Source of the DNA: Deltaproteobacteria bacterium
GTDB taxonomy: Bacteria > Myxococcota_A > Polyangia > HGW-17 > SLPX01
Reading direction: 5' to 3'
Length of the DNA stretch: 43,932 bases
Assembly: GCA_021162935.1 (NCBI GenBank)
Contig: JAGGXR010000035.1
Span: 1 to 43,932, forward strand
Below the pieces are notes generated by a model. It was not told the DNA's origin, did no database searches, and saw only the letters and a program-made list of their open reading frames with translations. This document shows, piece after piece, positions 31,570-41,146 of the stretch. Made by a program: the position numbers and the translations under genes. Within the stretch, counting starts at the first letter, position 1, and each line of letters begins with the position of its first letter.

Positions 31570-34404
31570 TCATTTGTTCGGTGAGCGGCGTTTGCGTCGC
31601 ATGAACCACAGTCCCGTCATCAGAAGCGCGATCCACCACAGAGCCGGCAGTCGACTGGATGTGTTGCAGGTGCTTGGACACTTGTCTGAGGCCACGGTTT
31701 TGCCGTCGCAGTTCTTGTCCTTGTCGCCACAGGTTTCCGGCGCGTGGGGATGGATGGAATCGTCCATGTCGTTGCAGTCCCGCAACAGACAGTGGGAGCC
31801 GACCCCGTAGCCGTCATGGTCGAGATCCACACAGAGCAGGCAGCCGTCGTCGGCGACGCCATCCCCATCCTGATCGATGCCGTCTCCACAGATGTCCCTG
31901 GCTCCTGGGTGGACCGATGGGTCCGTATCATCGGGGTCCTGTTCGGCGCAGTCTGGCCCGGTGCCCCATCCGTCGCCGTCCTTGTCTTCACATTCCACCT
32001 TGGGGCATTGTGAGACACAGGTTTGGTCGGTGGTCCCACATTCGTAGAGGCAGGCTTCATCGGTTCCACAGCCCTGCCGACAGGACTCGGAGCCACAGTT
32101 TTTCACGCAGTCCGGATTGGGGCAGGCCGGTTGATCGGCGCTGTGGTCGTCGACCGTCCCGTTGCAGTTGTCGTCTTTGCCGTTGCAGGTTTCTTCCTGT
32201 CCCGGGTAGATCGAGTTGTCTCCATCGTCACAGTCGGACCAGGAACAGTCGGGTCCAGATCCCCAGCCGTCATTGTCATGGTCCACGCAGTCCACGGTGC
32301 CGCATGCCGAGGCGCAGGTCGTGTTCTTTTGTCCGCACGTGTAGAGACAGGCTTCGTCGGGTACGGCGCACTTGGAGACGCAATTCGCTTGGGCGCAGGA
32401 TTCCACGCATTGCGGATTGGGACAGAGATGATCGGCTGGGCCATTGTTGACCGTGCCGTCGCAGTTGTCATCGATCACGTTGTCGCAGGAATCCTGCGCT
32501 CCTGGGTGAACGTCCTTGTTCGTGTCGTCACAGTCCTTGGGCTTGTTTACGCATCCAGGATGGGACTGGGAACAGTCGCCGTCGCCCACACAGTAGCCAT
32601 CTCCGTCGTTGTCCGTGCAGGTCTCGCGGCATCCGTCGTCTGGGATGCCGTTTCCGTCGTCGTCCAGTCCGTTTCCACATATTTCGACGGGCGCGGGAAT
32701 GTTTGGATCATTGTCGTCGGGATCCTGTGGTCCCTCGCATCCGACGCCCACGCCGTAGCCATCGTTGTCCGAGTCGCAGCACAGAACGCCAGGGCAGCAG
32801 TCGTCGACGATGCCATCGCAGTCGTTGTCCTTGCCGTCTCCGCAGACCTCGTCGCTCGATTCTCCTGCCTGGGGATTATCGTCGTTGCAGTCCTGCGGAC
32901 CCGGGCAATCCGTGCCCACGCCGTAGCCGTCGTTGTCCGAGTCGCAGCAGGTCGAGCCGGGGCAGCAGTCGTCGACGATGCCGTCGCAGTCGTTGTCCTT
33001 GCCGTCTCCGCAAGTCTCTTGCAAAAGGGGGCTCCGTTCCGGGTCTGCATCGTCGCAGTCCGGCTGCTGGCAGTCGGCCCCCGACGGTGAGCCGTCTCCG
33101 TCCAGGTCGTTGCAATCGACTCCTGGACAGCCGTTGTCGATGTTTCCGTCGCAGTCGTTGTCCAGGTCGTCTCCGCAGATTTCCGCTGCGCCTGGGTGGA
33201 TGGCCTGGTTGTTGTCGTCACAGTCGGGGCGACCGTCACAGGACGCGCCCACCCCGAATCCGTCCTTGTCGTTGTCCAGACAACCGGCCGGGAGTACGCC
33301 GCCCGGCACGTGGATTTCCAGCGGGCCTTTCAGGTTGTTCGAGCGGTCCGGGTCGGTCACGAATTTGTCTGAGTCCGCCTGGACCCAGGATTGGTACATC
33401 TTTTCCTCGGGAGGTACGCGATCGTACCAACGTTCCACGCAGCGGCCGACCGCCAGGTTCCTGATCCGTTCGTGAATCTCTCCTGGTTGTCCCTGTTCGG
33501 GTGGATCGTTGATGTCTCGGTCGTAGTACACATCGATCCAGAAGATGCGCGCCGTCGCCGCCCCTTCGTTACAGACCTTGACGTGGTACGTGATTTTGTA
33601 CGGCTTGTTCTTGGCCACCTCTGCATCGAAGGCACGGACCACCAGGTCAGGATTCGCCATGTGGACATACTTGGGGCCACACACGTTATTGTTCTCTAGG
33701 GCCTCGAGTACGAAGTTGCCAGAGTCCACCTTGACCCAGGAAATGTACTCGCCGTTGGGTGTGTTGTGACGCTCGTGTTTGACCTCCTTGCAGGCATTCC
33801 ACCAGAAATTGGGTGCATAGGGCGATGGCCTCAGTTCCTCGATGGATTCGAAGTGGTCCGAGTAACTGCCGTCGGGTGGTGCGTGCGGATACGTGTAGTA
33901 GAATCCGACCCGGAAGTTTTTGGCCACATCCGTGCCGATATTGCAGACCCAGGCATGATATTTCACCGTGGCACCGTCTTTGTTCGCGCTGCACGTGTAC
34001 ACGATTAGGTCGGGGCCGACCACCCATTCTTTCGGGCCCGTCTGTCCGTCGACCTGGTTTGGCTGGCTCGCATCGACGGCCACGCAGAAGGCCTTGTATT
34101 TGCCGTTCGGGACGTTGAACGACACGAGTTGCGGACCCACGGTGGCGCATTGCGTCGTGGGGAGACTGCCCAGATCCGTGCCCGGGCCTGCTGGGCCATT
34201 GTCGTCGCTGAACGGAAAAACAAGGATTCGGACGGTGTGGCCCGTGTTGTTGCAGGCCTCGGCCTGAGCCCAGACCTGATGCTGGGTGACGAGGAGTTCG
34301 CATTTGCTAAAGCTGACTTGAGCTTGGGCAGGACGCTGCCACGCTGCAACGAGGAGAACAACCAGGCCGATGGACAGGAATGCAGGAGATGGTTTTCGAG
34401 ACAT
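31570..34404 (-). CDS. Large surface protein: CARDB-like domains, MopE-type repeats, MYXO-CTERM
   Basis: 944 residues from ATG 34404 (MSRKPSPAF), with AAGGA upstream; the frame also opens further upstream at 34449. Signal peptide to about AQAQ at residue 30. Residues ~31-375 form three CARDB-like beta domains, each with a PDLVV/PDLIV strand and Cys-containing CNIG/CNEG/ENNN turns. Residues ~378-910 are about nine MopE-type putative metal-binding repeats (PF11617-like): DNDGYGVG..C.GPQDCNDDNP..ICGDGKDNDCDGIVDD, with two Cys-rich inserts (CLYTCGQ, CLYECGT). The C-terminus is SDKCPSTC, a hydrophobic segment and MRRKRRSPNK, a MYXO-CTERM-like anchor. A surface adhesin or matrix protein binding Ca2+ or Cu is inferred. 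It has its own promoter at 34472-34501. Confidence 0.88.
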   Translation of the reverse strand: MSRKPSPAFLSIGLVVLLVAAWQRPAQAQVSFSKCELLVTQHQVWAQAEACNNTGHTVRILVFPFSDDNGPAGPGTDLGSLPTTQCATVGPQLVSFNVPNGKYKAFCVAVDASQPNQVDGQTGPKEWVVGPDLIVYTCSANKDGATVKYHAWVCNIGTDVAKNFRVGFYYTYPHAPPDGSYSDHFESIEELRPSPYAPNFWWNACKEVKHERHNTPNGEYISWVKVDSGNFVLEALENNNVCGPKYVHMANPDLVVRAFDAEVAKNKPYKITYHVKVCNEGAATARIFWIDVYYDRDINDPPEQGQPGEIHERIRNLAVGRCVERWYDRVPPEEKMYQSWVQADSDKFVTDPDRSNNLKGPLEIHVPGGVLPAGCLDNDKDGFGVGASCDGRPDCDDNNQAIHPGAAEICGDDLDNDCDGNIDNGCPGVDCNDLDGDGSPSGADCQQPDCDDADPERSPLLQETCGDGKDNDCDGIVDDCCPGSTCCDSDNDGYGVGTDCPGPQDCNDDNPQAGESSDEVCGDGKDNDCDGIVDDCCPGVLCCDSDNDGYGVGVGCEGPQDPDDNDPNIPAPVEICGNGLDDDGNGIPDDGCRETCTDNDGDGYCVGDGDCSQSHPGCVNKPKDCDDTNKDVHPGAQDSCDNVIDDNCDGTVNNGPADHLCPNPQCVESCAQANCVSKCAVPDEACLYTCGQKNTTCASACGTVDCVDHDNDGWGSGPDCSWSDCDDGDNSIYPGQEETCNGKDDNCNGTVDDHSADQPACPNPDCVKNCGSESCRQGCGTDEACLYECGTTDQTCVSQCPKVECEDKDGDGWGTGPDCAEQDPDDTDPSVHPGARDICGDGIDQDGDGVADDGCLLCVDLDHDGYGVGSHCLLRDCNDMDDSIHPHAPETCGDKDKNCDGKTVASDKCPSTCNTSSRLPALWWIALLMTGLWFMRRKRRSPNK

Positions 34405-34471
34405 GATCGTACGAATCCTTATGTGTGCGGGTCGCTGTTTCCAACCCATTTATGTGGAATCATCTTCCAAT

Positions 34472-34501
34472 AGCATAGTCTCCAGGCCGCCGTCCGGTCA
34501 A
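34472..34501 (-). promoter_or_regulatory. Promoter of the CARDB/MopE protein gene
   Basis: On the minus strand TTGACC (34501-34496), 18 bases, TATGCT (34477-34472), about 68 bases before ATG 34404. Confidence 0.5.
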
Positions 34502-34587
34502 GGGACAACGCTGGTTCCTGGTTGGGGCCGCCTGGTTTGTCTGGTCTCCGCCATCGAGGTGCACATCTGCACTGCCCGATGTTTTGC

Positions 34588-34616
34588 TTGCCACGAATAC
34601 GGTTCCTCCCTAGCAT
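34588..34616 (+). promoter_or_regulatory. Promoter of the spermidine-synthase-like/TPR gene
   Basis: TTGCCA (34588-34593), 17 bases, TAGCAT (34611-34616), about 82 bases before GTG 34698. The -10 box lies within the 8-bp palindrome AGCATGCT. It is divergent from the promoter at 34472-34501. Confidence 0.45.
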
Positions 34617-34697
34617 GCTGGCGCTGTGTTCCTGTCGCGCCGAGGCGATACAAGGAGGCGCGGCGCAGCATGAGTGCATCCTGTGACGGAGAAAACA

Positions 34698-37600
34698 GTG
34701 ACGGAACATTCGGGTGAAAGCATGTTCAGGCGGGCGGCCGCGGGCCTGGGGGTTCTGGCTTTCCTGTCGGGAGCTGCTGGTCTCGCCTACGAGGTGATCT
34801 GGACTCGGCTCATGGAGTTGGTGTTCGGATACACCCAGGCCGCGGTCAGCGCGTCGGTGGCCTCGTACATGGCGGGTCTTGCCCTGGGCGCGTTCCTGGC
34901 GGGACGTCGGGTGGACAGGATTCGAAATCCCATATTCGTGTATGGGTTCCTGGAGTTGATCGTTGGGTTCTATAGCCTCGGAGTACCGTCTTTGCTCAAC
35001 GGGGCCACGGGTATCTATTCGATTTTGGGCGTCAGCCCGAGTTCCCTCTCTCTGACCCTCTGGCGGATGGTGGCCTGTTTCGTGATTCTGGCCCCTGCAA
35101 CCATGGCCATGGGAGCCACGCTGCCGCTGCTCGTTCGTGCCTTGGACAGCGCCAGCGCATCCGAGAAAACGGGCCGGACGGCAGCGTTCGTCTACGGCAT
35201 CAACACGGCCGGGGCGGTGATCGGTGCCCTGCTGACCGGTCTGGTACTCTTTCCTGTCGCCGGTCTCCGCATTCCCATTTGGCTTGCAGCGGGAACCAGT
35301 ATTTCGGTGGGGTTCGGGGCGATGCTGCTCGGCCGACGAGGTTTCCTGGTCCGTTCCATTGCAGATGGTCACGAGCCGCCTCGGGCGAGGTCGGACGAGG
35401 CCGACGATCAGGGGTCGGGCATTTTGAGTTCGGATGAAGAGGACGATCTGTCCGCTCTTTCTTGGAGCCCTGCACGATGGACGCCGGCAACCTGGACGCA
35501 CGTGGCCGCGGTCAGTGCTGCGTTTTTTGGGGGCGTGGCTTCTTTGGGGAACGAGGTGCTGTGGAGCCGCGTGTTTGGCCTGCTCCTCGACGGAACCGTG
35601 TACGGCTTTTCCGTGCTGCTGGGAGGATTTTTGCTTGGTCTCGCCCTGGGCTCCCTGGCGATTTCTCCCTTGCTCGACCGTCGTCGTCTCGACCTGTGGG
35701 ATCTGCTTGTTGGGCTGCACCTTATGGCCGGCCTGTCCGCGTTCGTGCTCATGGCGCTCGTGTCCGTGATGCCGGAAATGGCGGCGAAAATCATTGGAAG
35801 CGGGCTGTCGGTACGCAAGGGGTTCTATCTCAAGTCCATGCTCGCTATGGCCGTGTTGCTGCTACCCACCGTGTTTTATGGTGCCGCTTTGCCCACGGCG
35901 ATTCGTCTGGCCGCTTCGGTCCAGGATGTCGCCAAGGCTACCGGGAGGCTGTCCGCCGCGAGTACGCTCGGTGGGATCGTGGGGGCCGTGTTCGTCGGTC
36001 TGGTGCTCATGAGCCTCGGGTTGCGCCTGAGCCAGGCCGGCATCATTGCTACTGGCATGAGTTTTCTTGCCGCGGTCATTGTCGCCTGGATCGGAATCGG
36101 TGTTCGCGCCTGGTCGATTCGCCCAGACCGTCGATTTTGGTTCCGAACCGCAGCCCCGAGGATCGGACTGCCCATCATCGTATTTTTTGGCATCGCCGCA
36201 CTTCATCCGGATTTCAAACCGGTTCATCTCGTTCAGGCGCGGTACGCCATCGAGGACTACGGCAAGGAATTGGACTATCGCATCCAGGGAATGGGACGCG
36301 CGAATCTGGCCTTCGAGGCAGAGGGCAAGCAGACCATTGTCACGGTCCGGCGTAGCAAGGATGGCGGTTTCAGGCTGCGCAACAACGGTTTGAACGAGGC
36401 GTACCATTCCCTGACGGCGCCTCATTTCTCGGACGTCATTTTCTACCTTGGTGTCCTCGGGTACATCGTGCAGCCTCAGGCCGGCACAGCGCTGCTCGTT
36501 GGGCTCGGCAGCGGTGGCACGGCCGAGAGCCTGCTCCAAACGAACCTGAGGCGTCTCATGGTGGTGGAATTGGAACCGAAGGTGGTCGAGGCGTCGAGAT
36601 TCATCTATGCCAGGATCGGGGACAAGAACAGTCCCCATCCCCTCAATGACCCCAGGGCTACCCTGGTCGTGGACGACGCCCGCAACTATCTGCTGCGGAG
36701 GGCACACACGGGTCGGCCCGGATTCGATCTCGTTGTGTCCCAACCGTCCCACCCATGGCTTGCGGGTATGTCGGCTCTCTACACCGTGCAGTTTTTCCGG
36801 CTCGTCCGGCGGAACCTGAGCCCTCATGGTATCTACTGCCAGTGGGTGAACCTGTTCCGTATGGACGAACCCTCCTTGCGGTCGATCCTGGCGGCTGCCA
36901 CGCGGGTCTTCCAATCGGTTCATGCCTTCCGGCCGGATTCGAATTCACTGCTTCTCGTATGCAGCAAGGCGCAGCGACCCATCAACCTCCGTGTCATGAA
37001 GCAGCATCTGGACGAGCCGCATCTGGCGGCGGCCTTCCGTCAGCGATCCCTATCGCTGCTGGATATTTTGCTCATGTACGCCTTTGGTCCAAGCCGAGCC
37101 CGTCGTCTGGCCGCTGGGGCCAGACCGAACGAAGACCTGGAGCCCGTCGTCGAGATGCGTCTGCCCTGGCAGAGCCACAACGAAAAGTTCGATGTGCGTC
37201 GATTCGTGACCCGGAACCATCTGCCTTTTGGGCTCGAATCCGCAGACCTGGATCCCCTTTTCGACCGTACGGACTTTTGGATGCGACTGGCCACTGCCGC
37301 GGTCCAGGCGGTGGAAGCGGGCAAGTTGAGTTTTAGGCGCGGACGCGCTATGCTGGCCCGGATTGCCAAGGAGCATGGGCTGGGCGATGACGGCCTGCGC
37401 CTCGAAGCGCGGCTACGGCTTCGGCGTGGGGATGAAGATGGCGCACTTTCTTTGTACCATCGAGCAGCGGCCAAGGGTGATTTCCTCTCCGCCTACCAGG
37501 AGGCCAAGCTTCGACTGGAGCGGGGTGAGACGGATCAGGCGGTCAGGCTGTTCGGATCGCTTGTGGACGGACCGTTCGATTTTCGCGCCCGCGTTGGTTT

Positions 37601-38234
37601 GGCCGAGGCGCTCGCAGACCGGGCGTCGCTTCGGGCACGGGCCCTGCTGGAGTTTGTCCTGGATGCCCCGGCTATGGACGTGCCCGAGGAAGCTTGGAAT
37701 CGCGCCCTTCTCCTTTTGGCCCGCATGGAGCGCTCAGAGGGGAACCTGGGGCGTGCGGAGCAGCTTGTTCGTCGGCATCTGCAATGGCAGCCGGATTCGG
37801 CCGATGGCCGGTTCCTGCTCGGCTCCATCCAGGATATGGAGGGCCTGTTCGACGAGGCCAAGGACCAGTACAGCATCGCGGTTCGCAGACGATGGGTGCT
37901 CGCAGAGGCCTATTCGAATACCGGCAAGATTGCGGCCGACCATGGCCATCTCGATCGCGCATGGCGCTACTATGAAAAGGCCACGGACGCCGATCCAGGC
38001 TATGCCCCGCCATACAAGTGGATGGCCCGGGCCATGCGTCGGGCCGGTGGGTATCGGAAGATGCTCGACGTGATCGACAGGCTGAAGCTTCGTTCCCGGG
38101 AGGATGTGCGATCCTGGGTCGAGCAGTTCCATCGACAGGACACCGTGGCTCAACGGTTGGGCAGGGTTTTGGCGGAGATTGATCGAGAGCAGGGTACTGA
38201 TTCTGCAAAACGCTCTGGCACTATTGGCGGGTGA
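34698..38234 (+). CDS. Fused membrane spermidine-synthase-like protein with C-terminal TPRs
   Basis: 1178 residues from GTG 34698, selected because GGAG lies six bases upstream. The first ~500 residues hold about twelve TM segments in two halves, like the transporter-like region of fused spermidine-synthase/MFS proteins (AFLSGAAGLAYEVIWTRLME, PATMAMGATLPLL, YGINTAGAVIGALL). Residues ~530-760 are the SAM-type Rossmann domain: LLVGLGSGGTAESLL, VVELEPKVVEA, VVDDARNYLL. Where true spermidine synthases have the catalytic Asp (SDSSDP), this has VVSQPSHPWLAGM, the pattern of the membrane-fused subgroup; polyamine synthesis is therefore doubtful. Residues ~860-1178 are TPR-like helical repeats (LSLYHRAAAKGDFLSAYQEA, DQYSIAVRRRWVLAEAYSNT). 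The substrate is unknown. It is a relative of the module in the redox fusion at 16202-19819. Confidence 0.87.
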   Translation: MTEHSGESMFRRAAAGLGVLAFLSGAAGLAYEVIWTRLMELVFGYTQAAVSASVASYMAGLALGAFLAGRRVDRIRNPIFVYGFLELIVGFYSLGVPSLLNGATGIYSILGVSPSSLSLTLWRMVACFVILAPATMAMGATLPLLVRALDSASASEKTGRTAAFVYGINTAGAVIGALLTGLVLFPVAGLRIPIWLAAGTSISVGFGAMLLGRRGFLVRSIADGHEPPRARSDEADDQGSGILSSDEEDDLSALSWSPARWTPATWTHVAAVSAAFFGGVASLGNEVLWSRVFGLLLDGTVYGFSVLLGGFLLGLALGSLAISPLLDRRRLDLWDLLVGLHLMAGLSAFVLMALVSVMPEMAAKIIGSGLSVRKGFYLKSMLAMAVLLLPTVFYGAALPTAIRLAASVQDVAKATGRLSAASTLGGIVGAVFVGLVLMSLGLRLSQAGIIATGMSFLAAVIVAWIGIGVRAWSIRPDRRFWFRTAAPRIGLPIIVFFGIAALHPDFKPVHLVQARYAIEDYGKELDYRIQGMGRANLAFEAEGKQTIVTVRRSKDGGFRLRNNGLNEAYHSLTAPHFSDVIFYLGVLGYIVQPQAGTALLVGLGSGGTAESLLQTNLRRLMVVELEPKVVEASRFIYARIGDKNSPHPLNDPRATLVVDDARNYLLRRAHTGRPGFDLVVSQPSHPWLAGMSALYTVQFFRLVRRNLSPHGIYCQWVNLFRMDEPSLRSILAAATRVFQSVHAFRPDSNSLLLVCSKAQRPINLRVMKQHLDEPHLAAAFRQRSLSLLDILLMYAFGPSRARRLAAGARPNEDLEPVVEMRLPWQSHNEKFDVRRFVTRNHLPFGLESADLDPLFDRTDFWMRLATAAVQAVEAGKLSFRRGRAMLARIAKEHGLGDDGLRLEARLRLRRGDEDGALSLYHRAAAKGDFLSAYQEAKLRLERGETDQAVRLFGSLVDGPFDFRARVGLAEALADRASLRARALLEFVLDAPAMDVPEEAWNRALLLLARMERSEGNLGRAEQLVRRHLQWQPDSADGRFLLGSIQDMEGLFDEAKDQYSIAVRRRWVLAEAYSNTGKIAADHGHLDRAWRYYEKATDADPGYAPPYKWMARAMRRAGGYRKMLDVIDRLKLRSREDVRSWVEQFHRQDTVAQRLGRVLAEIDREQGTDSAKRSGTIGG

Positions 38235-38275
38235 GCCGAAGAATCCGCGAACAGTCGGGAAGAGGAGGAATGGAT

Positions 38276-39235
38276 ATGAGAACCGTGTTTTTTGTGTCGA
38301 TCGCGTCTATCATGCTGATAAACTTGGGGTGCGGCGATGACGATTCTGGCCAAGTGGGCGATGTACCACGAGATGACGCCGCCCAACAGCTCGCCATCGA
38401 CCTTTCCGGGAGTCTGCAGAATCCGGCCTTTTCGCCAGACGGCAAAGCCATTGTGTTCACGCGATTTCGAAGTGGCTACAATGAAGGCAAGGCCGACCTG
38501 TACATGTATCGTCTCGATACCAAAGCGCTGACCCCTCTGGTTTCGGACGGCAGCGCCAATGTGAACCTACCTGGTTCCGCCTGGAACGGCGCGACTGCAT
38601 CGATTGTATTCTCTTCCGACCGTGCTCCTCACGACGAGATTTACCTCATCGCTGCAACGGGAACCACAGGTGATGAAATCAGGATCACCGATCGAGCGGA
38701 CAAACAATCGTATGAACCCACACTTTCGCCCGATGGTCAGTGGGTGGTCTTCGAATCCCATGACATCGATGTCGAGGGTCATGGCGTGATCACCAAGTAC
38801 AAGATCGACGGTACGTCAGGATACGTTGATCTGACGGATTCGAATGATGACTGCAGACAGCCGAACTGGTCGGCTTCTGGGGACAAGATTTTGTATCAAA
38901 AGCAAGATGGCGGACATTGGGCCATTTGGGTGATGGACATCGATGGTCAGAACAAGACCATGGTGACCCCTTCTGACGAGAATGCAACGGATGCGGCCTT
39001 TTCGCCCGACGGTCAGTGGATTTTCTACAGCTCTGAAAACGATTCGGTGGAGTTGGCCAATGTGTACCAGGTCGCTGTTTCAGGTGGCGCCTCCACACGA
39101 ATCACGCAGTTTCGGGGCTATGACGGGGCATCTTCCATTTCGCCGGACAGTCGCGAGATTGTCTTCGAATCCACGCCCGGCGACCCCGACACATCCAAGG
39201 GGTCTTCCCTCTGGCTCATGGACATGAGCCTGTAG
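38276..39235 (+). CDS. TolB/WD40-like beta-propeller lipoprotein
   Basis: 319 residues from ATG 38276 (MRTVFF), chosen because AGGAGG is seven bases away; the ATG at 38270 is too close to it. Lipobox INLGC near residue 19. The mature part has TolB/PD40 repeats: NPAFSPDGKAIVFTRF, EPTLSPDGQWVVFESH, PNWSASGDKILYQKQ, DAAFSPDGQWIFYSSE and ASSISPDSREIVFES, each a propeller blade with the SPDG turn. Such propellers serve in protein interaction, as in TolB of the Tol-Pal system, but there are no other Tol genes here and the N-terminal TolB domain is missing. It starts 41 bases after the TPR gene and is probably in its operon. Confidence 0.87.
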   Translation: MRTVFFVSIASIMLINLGCGDDDSGQVGDVPRDDAAQQLAIDLSGSLQNPAFSPDGKAIVFTRFRSGYNEGKADLYMYRLDTKALTPLVSDGSANVNLPGSAWNGATASIVFSSDRAPHDEIYLIAATGTTGDEIRITDRADKQSYEPTLSPDGQWVVFESHDIDVEGHGVITKYKIDGTSGYVDLTDSNDDCRQPNWSASGDKILYQKQDGGHWAIWVMDIDGQNKTMVTPSDENATDAAFSPDGQWIFYSSENDSVELANVYQVAVSGGASTRITQFRGYDGASSISPDSREIVFESTPGDPDTSKGSSLWLMDMSL

Positions 39236-39292
39236 TCAGACGCGAGACCCTCCAGTAGAGATGCTTGGCGAGTGCTTTCGTCGTTCAATCGG

Positions 39293-41146
39293 TCACGGCA
39301 GGATGCTGCGTTCGCGCAAGGACGCGACGATCGTTTTGATGGCATCGAGTCGACCGGTGGGCGGCATGACGAGGATGCCGTTGACCTCGGAGGCGATGGC
39401 CTCGATGATTTCGATGGCAATGGCAAGGCCCTCGGCCCTTCCCTTGGGCCCGCTGAGGCCTTTCATGCGACTCAGGAAGGGCGCAGGGATCGAGATGCCA
39501 GGCACTTCGAAATGGAGGTATTCGGCGTTTTTTTGGGAAATCATCGGCATGATGCCGGCCATGACAGGGACACCCAGACTGCGGAGGCTGCGCAAAAACG
39601 GGCTGGAGGCTTGTGGGTCGAAGATGGGCTGGGTGATGATGAAATGGGCGCCCTTTTCGATCTTTGACGCGAGGCGTGTCAGTTCAGCCTCGCCACCTGC
39701 GCCGGCCGAAGCGGCGATGCCGATAAAAAATCCAGATGCCTGGCCAATGGGCGCGCCAAGCAGGTTCTGGCCATGGTTCAGGTCGGAAACGAGTTCCACC
39801 AGTCCTTCGGATGTGAGGTCGTAGACGCCGGTGGCAAAGGGATAGTCTCCAATGGACGGCGGGTCGCCGCCGAGCGCGAGGAAGTTGCGAAGGCCCAGTG
39901 CCCAGGCGCCCAGAAGGTCGGACTGCATACCCAAAACGTTTCGGTCCCGGCAGGTGTAGTGGACCACGGCCTCGACTCCGAGGGCGTCTTGTACGAGACG
40001 ACCCACTGCGATGGGGGACATGCGGGGTCTCGCCATGGGGCTGTCCGAGATGTTGACCACGTCTACGAGATGCGCAAACGGTCGGGCCTTCTCGATGAAC
40101 CGTTCGACGCTGGCTCCCTTGGGTGGATCGAGCTCCAGCCCCACGACGAACCTCTTTTCCATCAATGCTTTGAGTTTGGACGGAATTTCGACCGGGGCCT
40201 GGGGCTCGGTCGCCTGGACTGGTGTCGCCGCCGCCGCCTTGGGCGGCCGCCGTTTGCCCGGCACCTTGTCCATGACGGCCTCGGCCATGGCGGCGATGTG
40301 GTCGGGACCCGTGCCGCAGCAACCACCCACCACTTTGATGCCGGCGGCCACCATCTTGGCCGCGTAGCGCGCGAAGTAGGCTGGATTGTGTGGGTAGGTG
40401 AACCGTCCGTCCGTGAACCGGGCGATACCGGCGTTCGGCATGGCCGAAAGTGGCTTTTGGGTGGATGCCCCCATTTTTTTCACGGCCTCGAGCACGTTTT
40501 GCGGCCCTGCCCCGCAGTTAGACCCGATGACCTGCGCGCTCGTTTGACCCAGAGCTGCCGCCGTCTCATAGGGATTCTTTCCGAACAGGGTCAGCCCGCC
40601 GCCGTCTACGAACGACATCTGGGCGATGACGAAGAGGTCTGGGTCCACGTCGTGTGCCGCCTGGATCCCGGTGACCAGCTCTTCGAGACAGGAAAAGGTC
40701 TCGAAGAGGACGAGGTCTGCCCCACCGTCGAGCAGCGCCTCGATCTGCTCTTTGAAGAGTTCGTGGGCGTGGCTCGAAGCTTCCTGTCTGGCGGATGCTC
40801 GGTCCAATGGTCTCGTGACCGGCCCGATGGAACCCGCGACGAAGGCCTTGCCCTTGGCGGCGCGACTGGCCAGTCGTGCTCCGTAGTAGTTGACGTCCTT
40901 GGTTTTGTCTCCCAGCCCGAAGTACTCTTCCAGGATGAAGCGATTTGCTCCGAACGTATTCGTGGTGACCACGTTCGCACCGGCATCCACGTAGCCGCGA
41001 TGGATGTCCATGATGAGGTCGGGCATGGACAGATTCAACTCGTCGTAGCAATGGCCTTTGGCAATGCCTCGAGCGTAGATTTGGGTACCCATGGCGCCGT
41101 CGAATAGGACGACGGGCTGGTCGTTGAAAAACTCTGCAAAACTCAT
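39293..41146 (-). CDS. Fused homocysteine S-methyltransferase / methylenetetrahydrofolate reductase (YitJ type)
   Basis: 617 residues from ATG 41146, overlapping the metH stop by ATGA. Residues ~1-300 are a homocysteine methyltransferase barrel (LFDGAMGTQIYARG, TTNTFGANR) with zinc ligands Cys211 (GSNCG) and Cys276-Cys277 (GGCCGTGP). Residues ~330-617 are a MetF-type 5,10-methylene-THF reductase (FVVGLELDPPKGA, MARPRMSPIAVG, LALGGDPP, FIITQPIFDP). The MetF half makes 5-methyl-THF, the methyl donor used by MetH, while the N-terminal half could methylate homocysteine from another donor. This fusion is known (B. subtilis YitJ). A 25-residue Ala/Pro linker joins the halves. Confidence 0.94.
   Translation of the reverse strand: MSFAEFFNDQPVVLFDGAMGTQIYARGIAKGHCYDELNLSMPDLIMDIHRGYVDAGANVVTTNTFGANRFILEEYFGLGDKTKDVNYYGARLASRAAKGKAFVAGSIGPVTRPLDRASARQEASSHAHELFKEQIEALLDGGADLVLFETFSCLEELVTGIQAAHDVDPDLFVIAQMSFVDGGGLTLFGKNPYETAAALGQTSAQVIGSNCGAGPQNVLEAVKKMGASTQKPLSAMPNAGIARFTDGRFTYPHNPAYFARYAAKMVAAGIKVVGGCCGTGPDHIAAMAEAVMDKVPGKRRPPKAAAATPVQATEPQAPVEIPSKLKALMEKRFVVGLELDPPKGASVERFIEKARPFAHLVDVVNISDSPMARPRMSPIAVGRLVQDALGVEAVVHYTCRDRNVLGMQSDLLGAWALGLRNFLALGGDPPSIGDYPFATGVYDLTSEGLVELVSDLNHGQNLLGAPIGQASGFFIGIAASAGAGGEAELTRLASKIEKGAHFIITQPIFDPQASSPFLRSLRSLGVPVMAGIMPMISQKNAEYLHFEVPGISIPAPFLSRMKGLSGPKGRAEGLAIAIEIIEAIASEVNGILVMPPTGRLDAIKTIVASLRERSILP

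Noticed and set aside
34670-34717. 15-codon leader ORF upstream of the TPR/spermidine-synthase-like gene
   Set aside because: AAGGAGG precedes ATG 34670 by 11 bases and the frame overlaps the real start, but the peptide has no attenuator-like codon run; kept only as a remark.
39236-39292. Terminator between the convergent TolB-like and MTHFR genes
   Set aside because: No convincing inverted repeat or T-run in these 57 bases.
39773-41107. 444-codon plus-strand frame opposite the fused MTHFR gene
   Set aside because: Antisense shadow of a clear enzyme gene; Gly/Arg/His-rich composition without domains.
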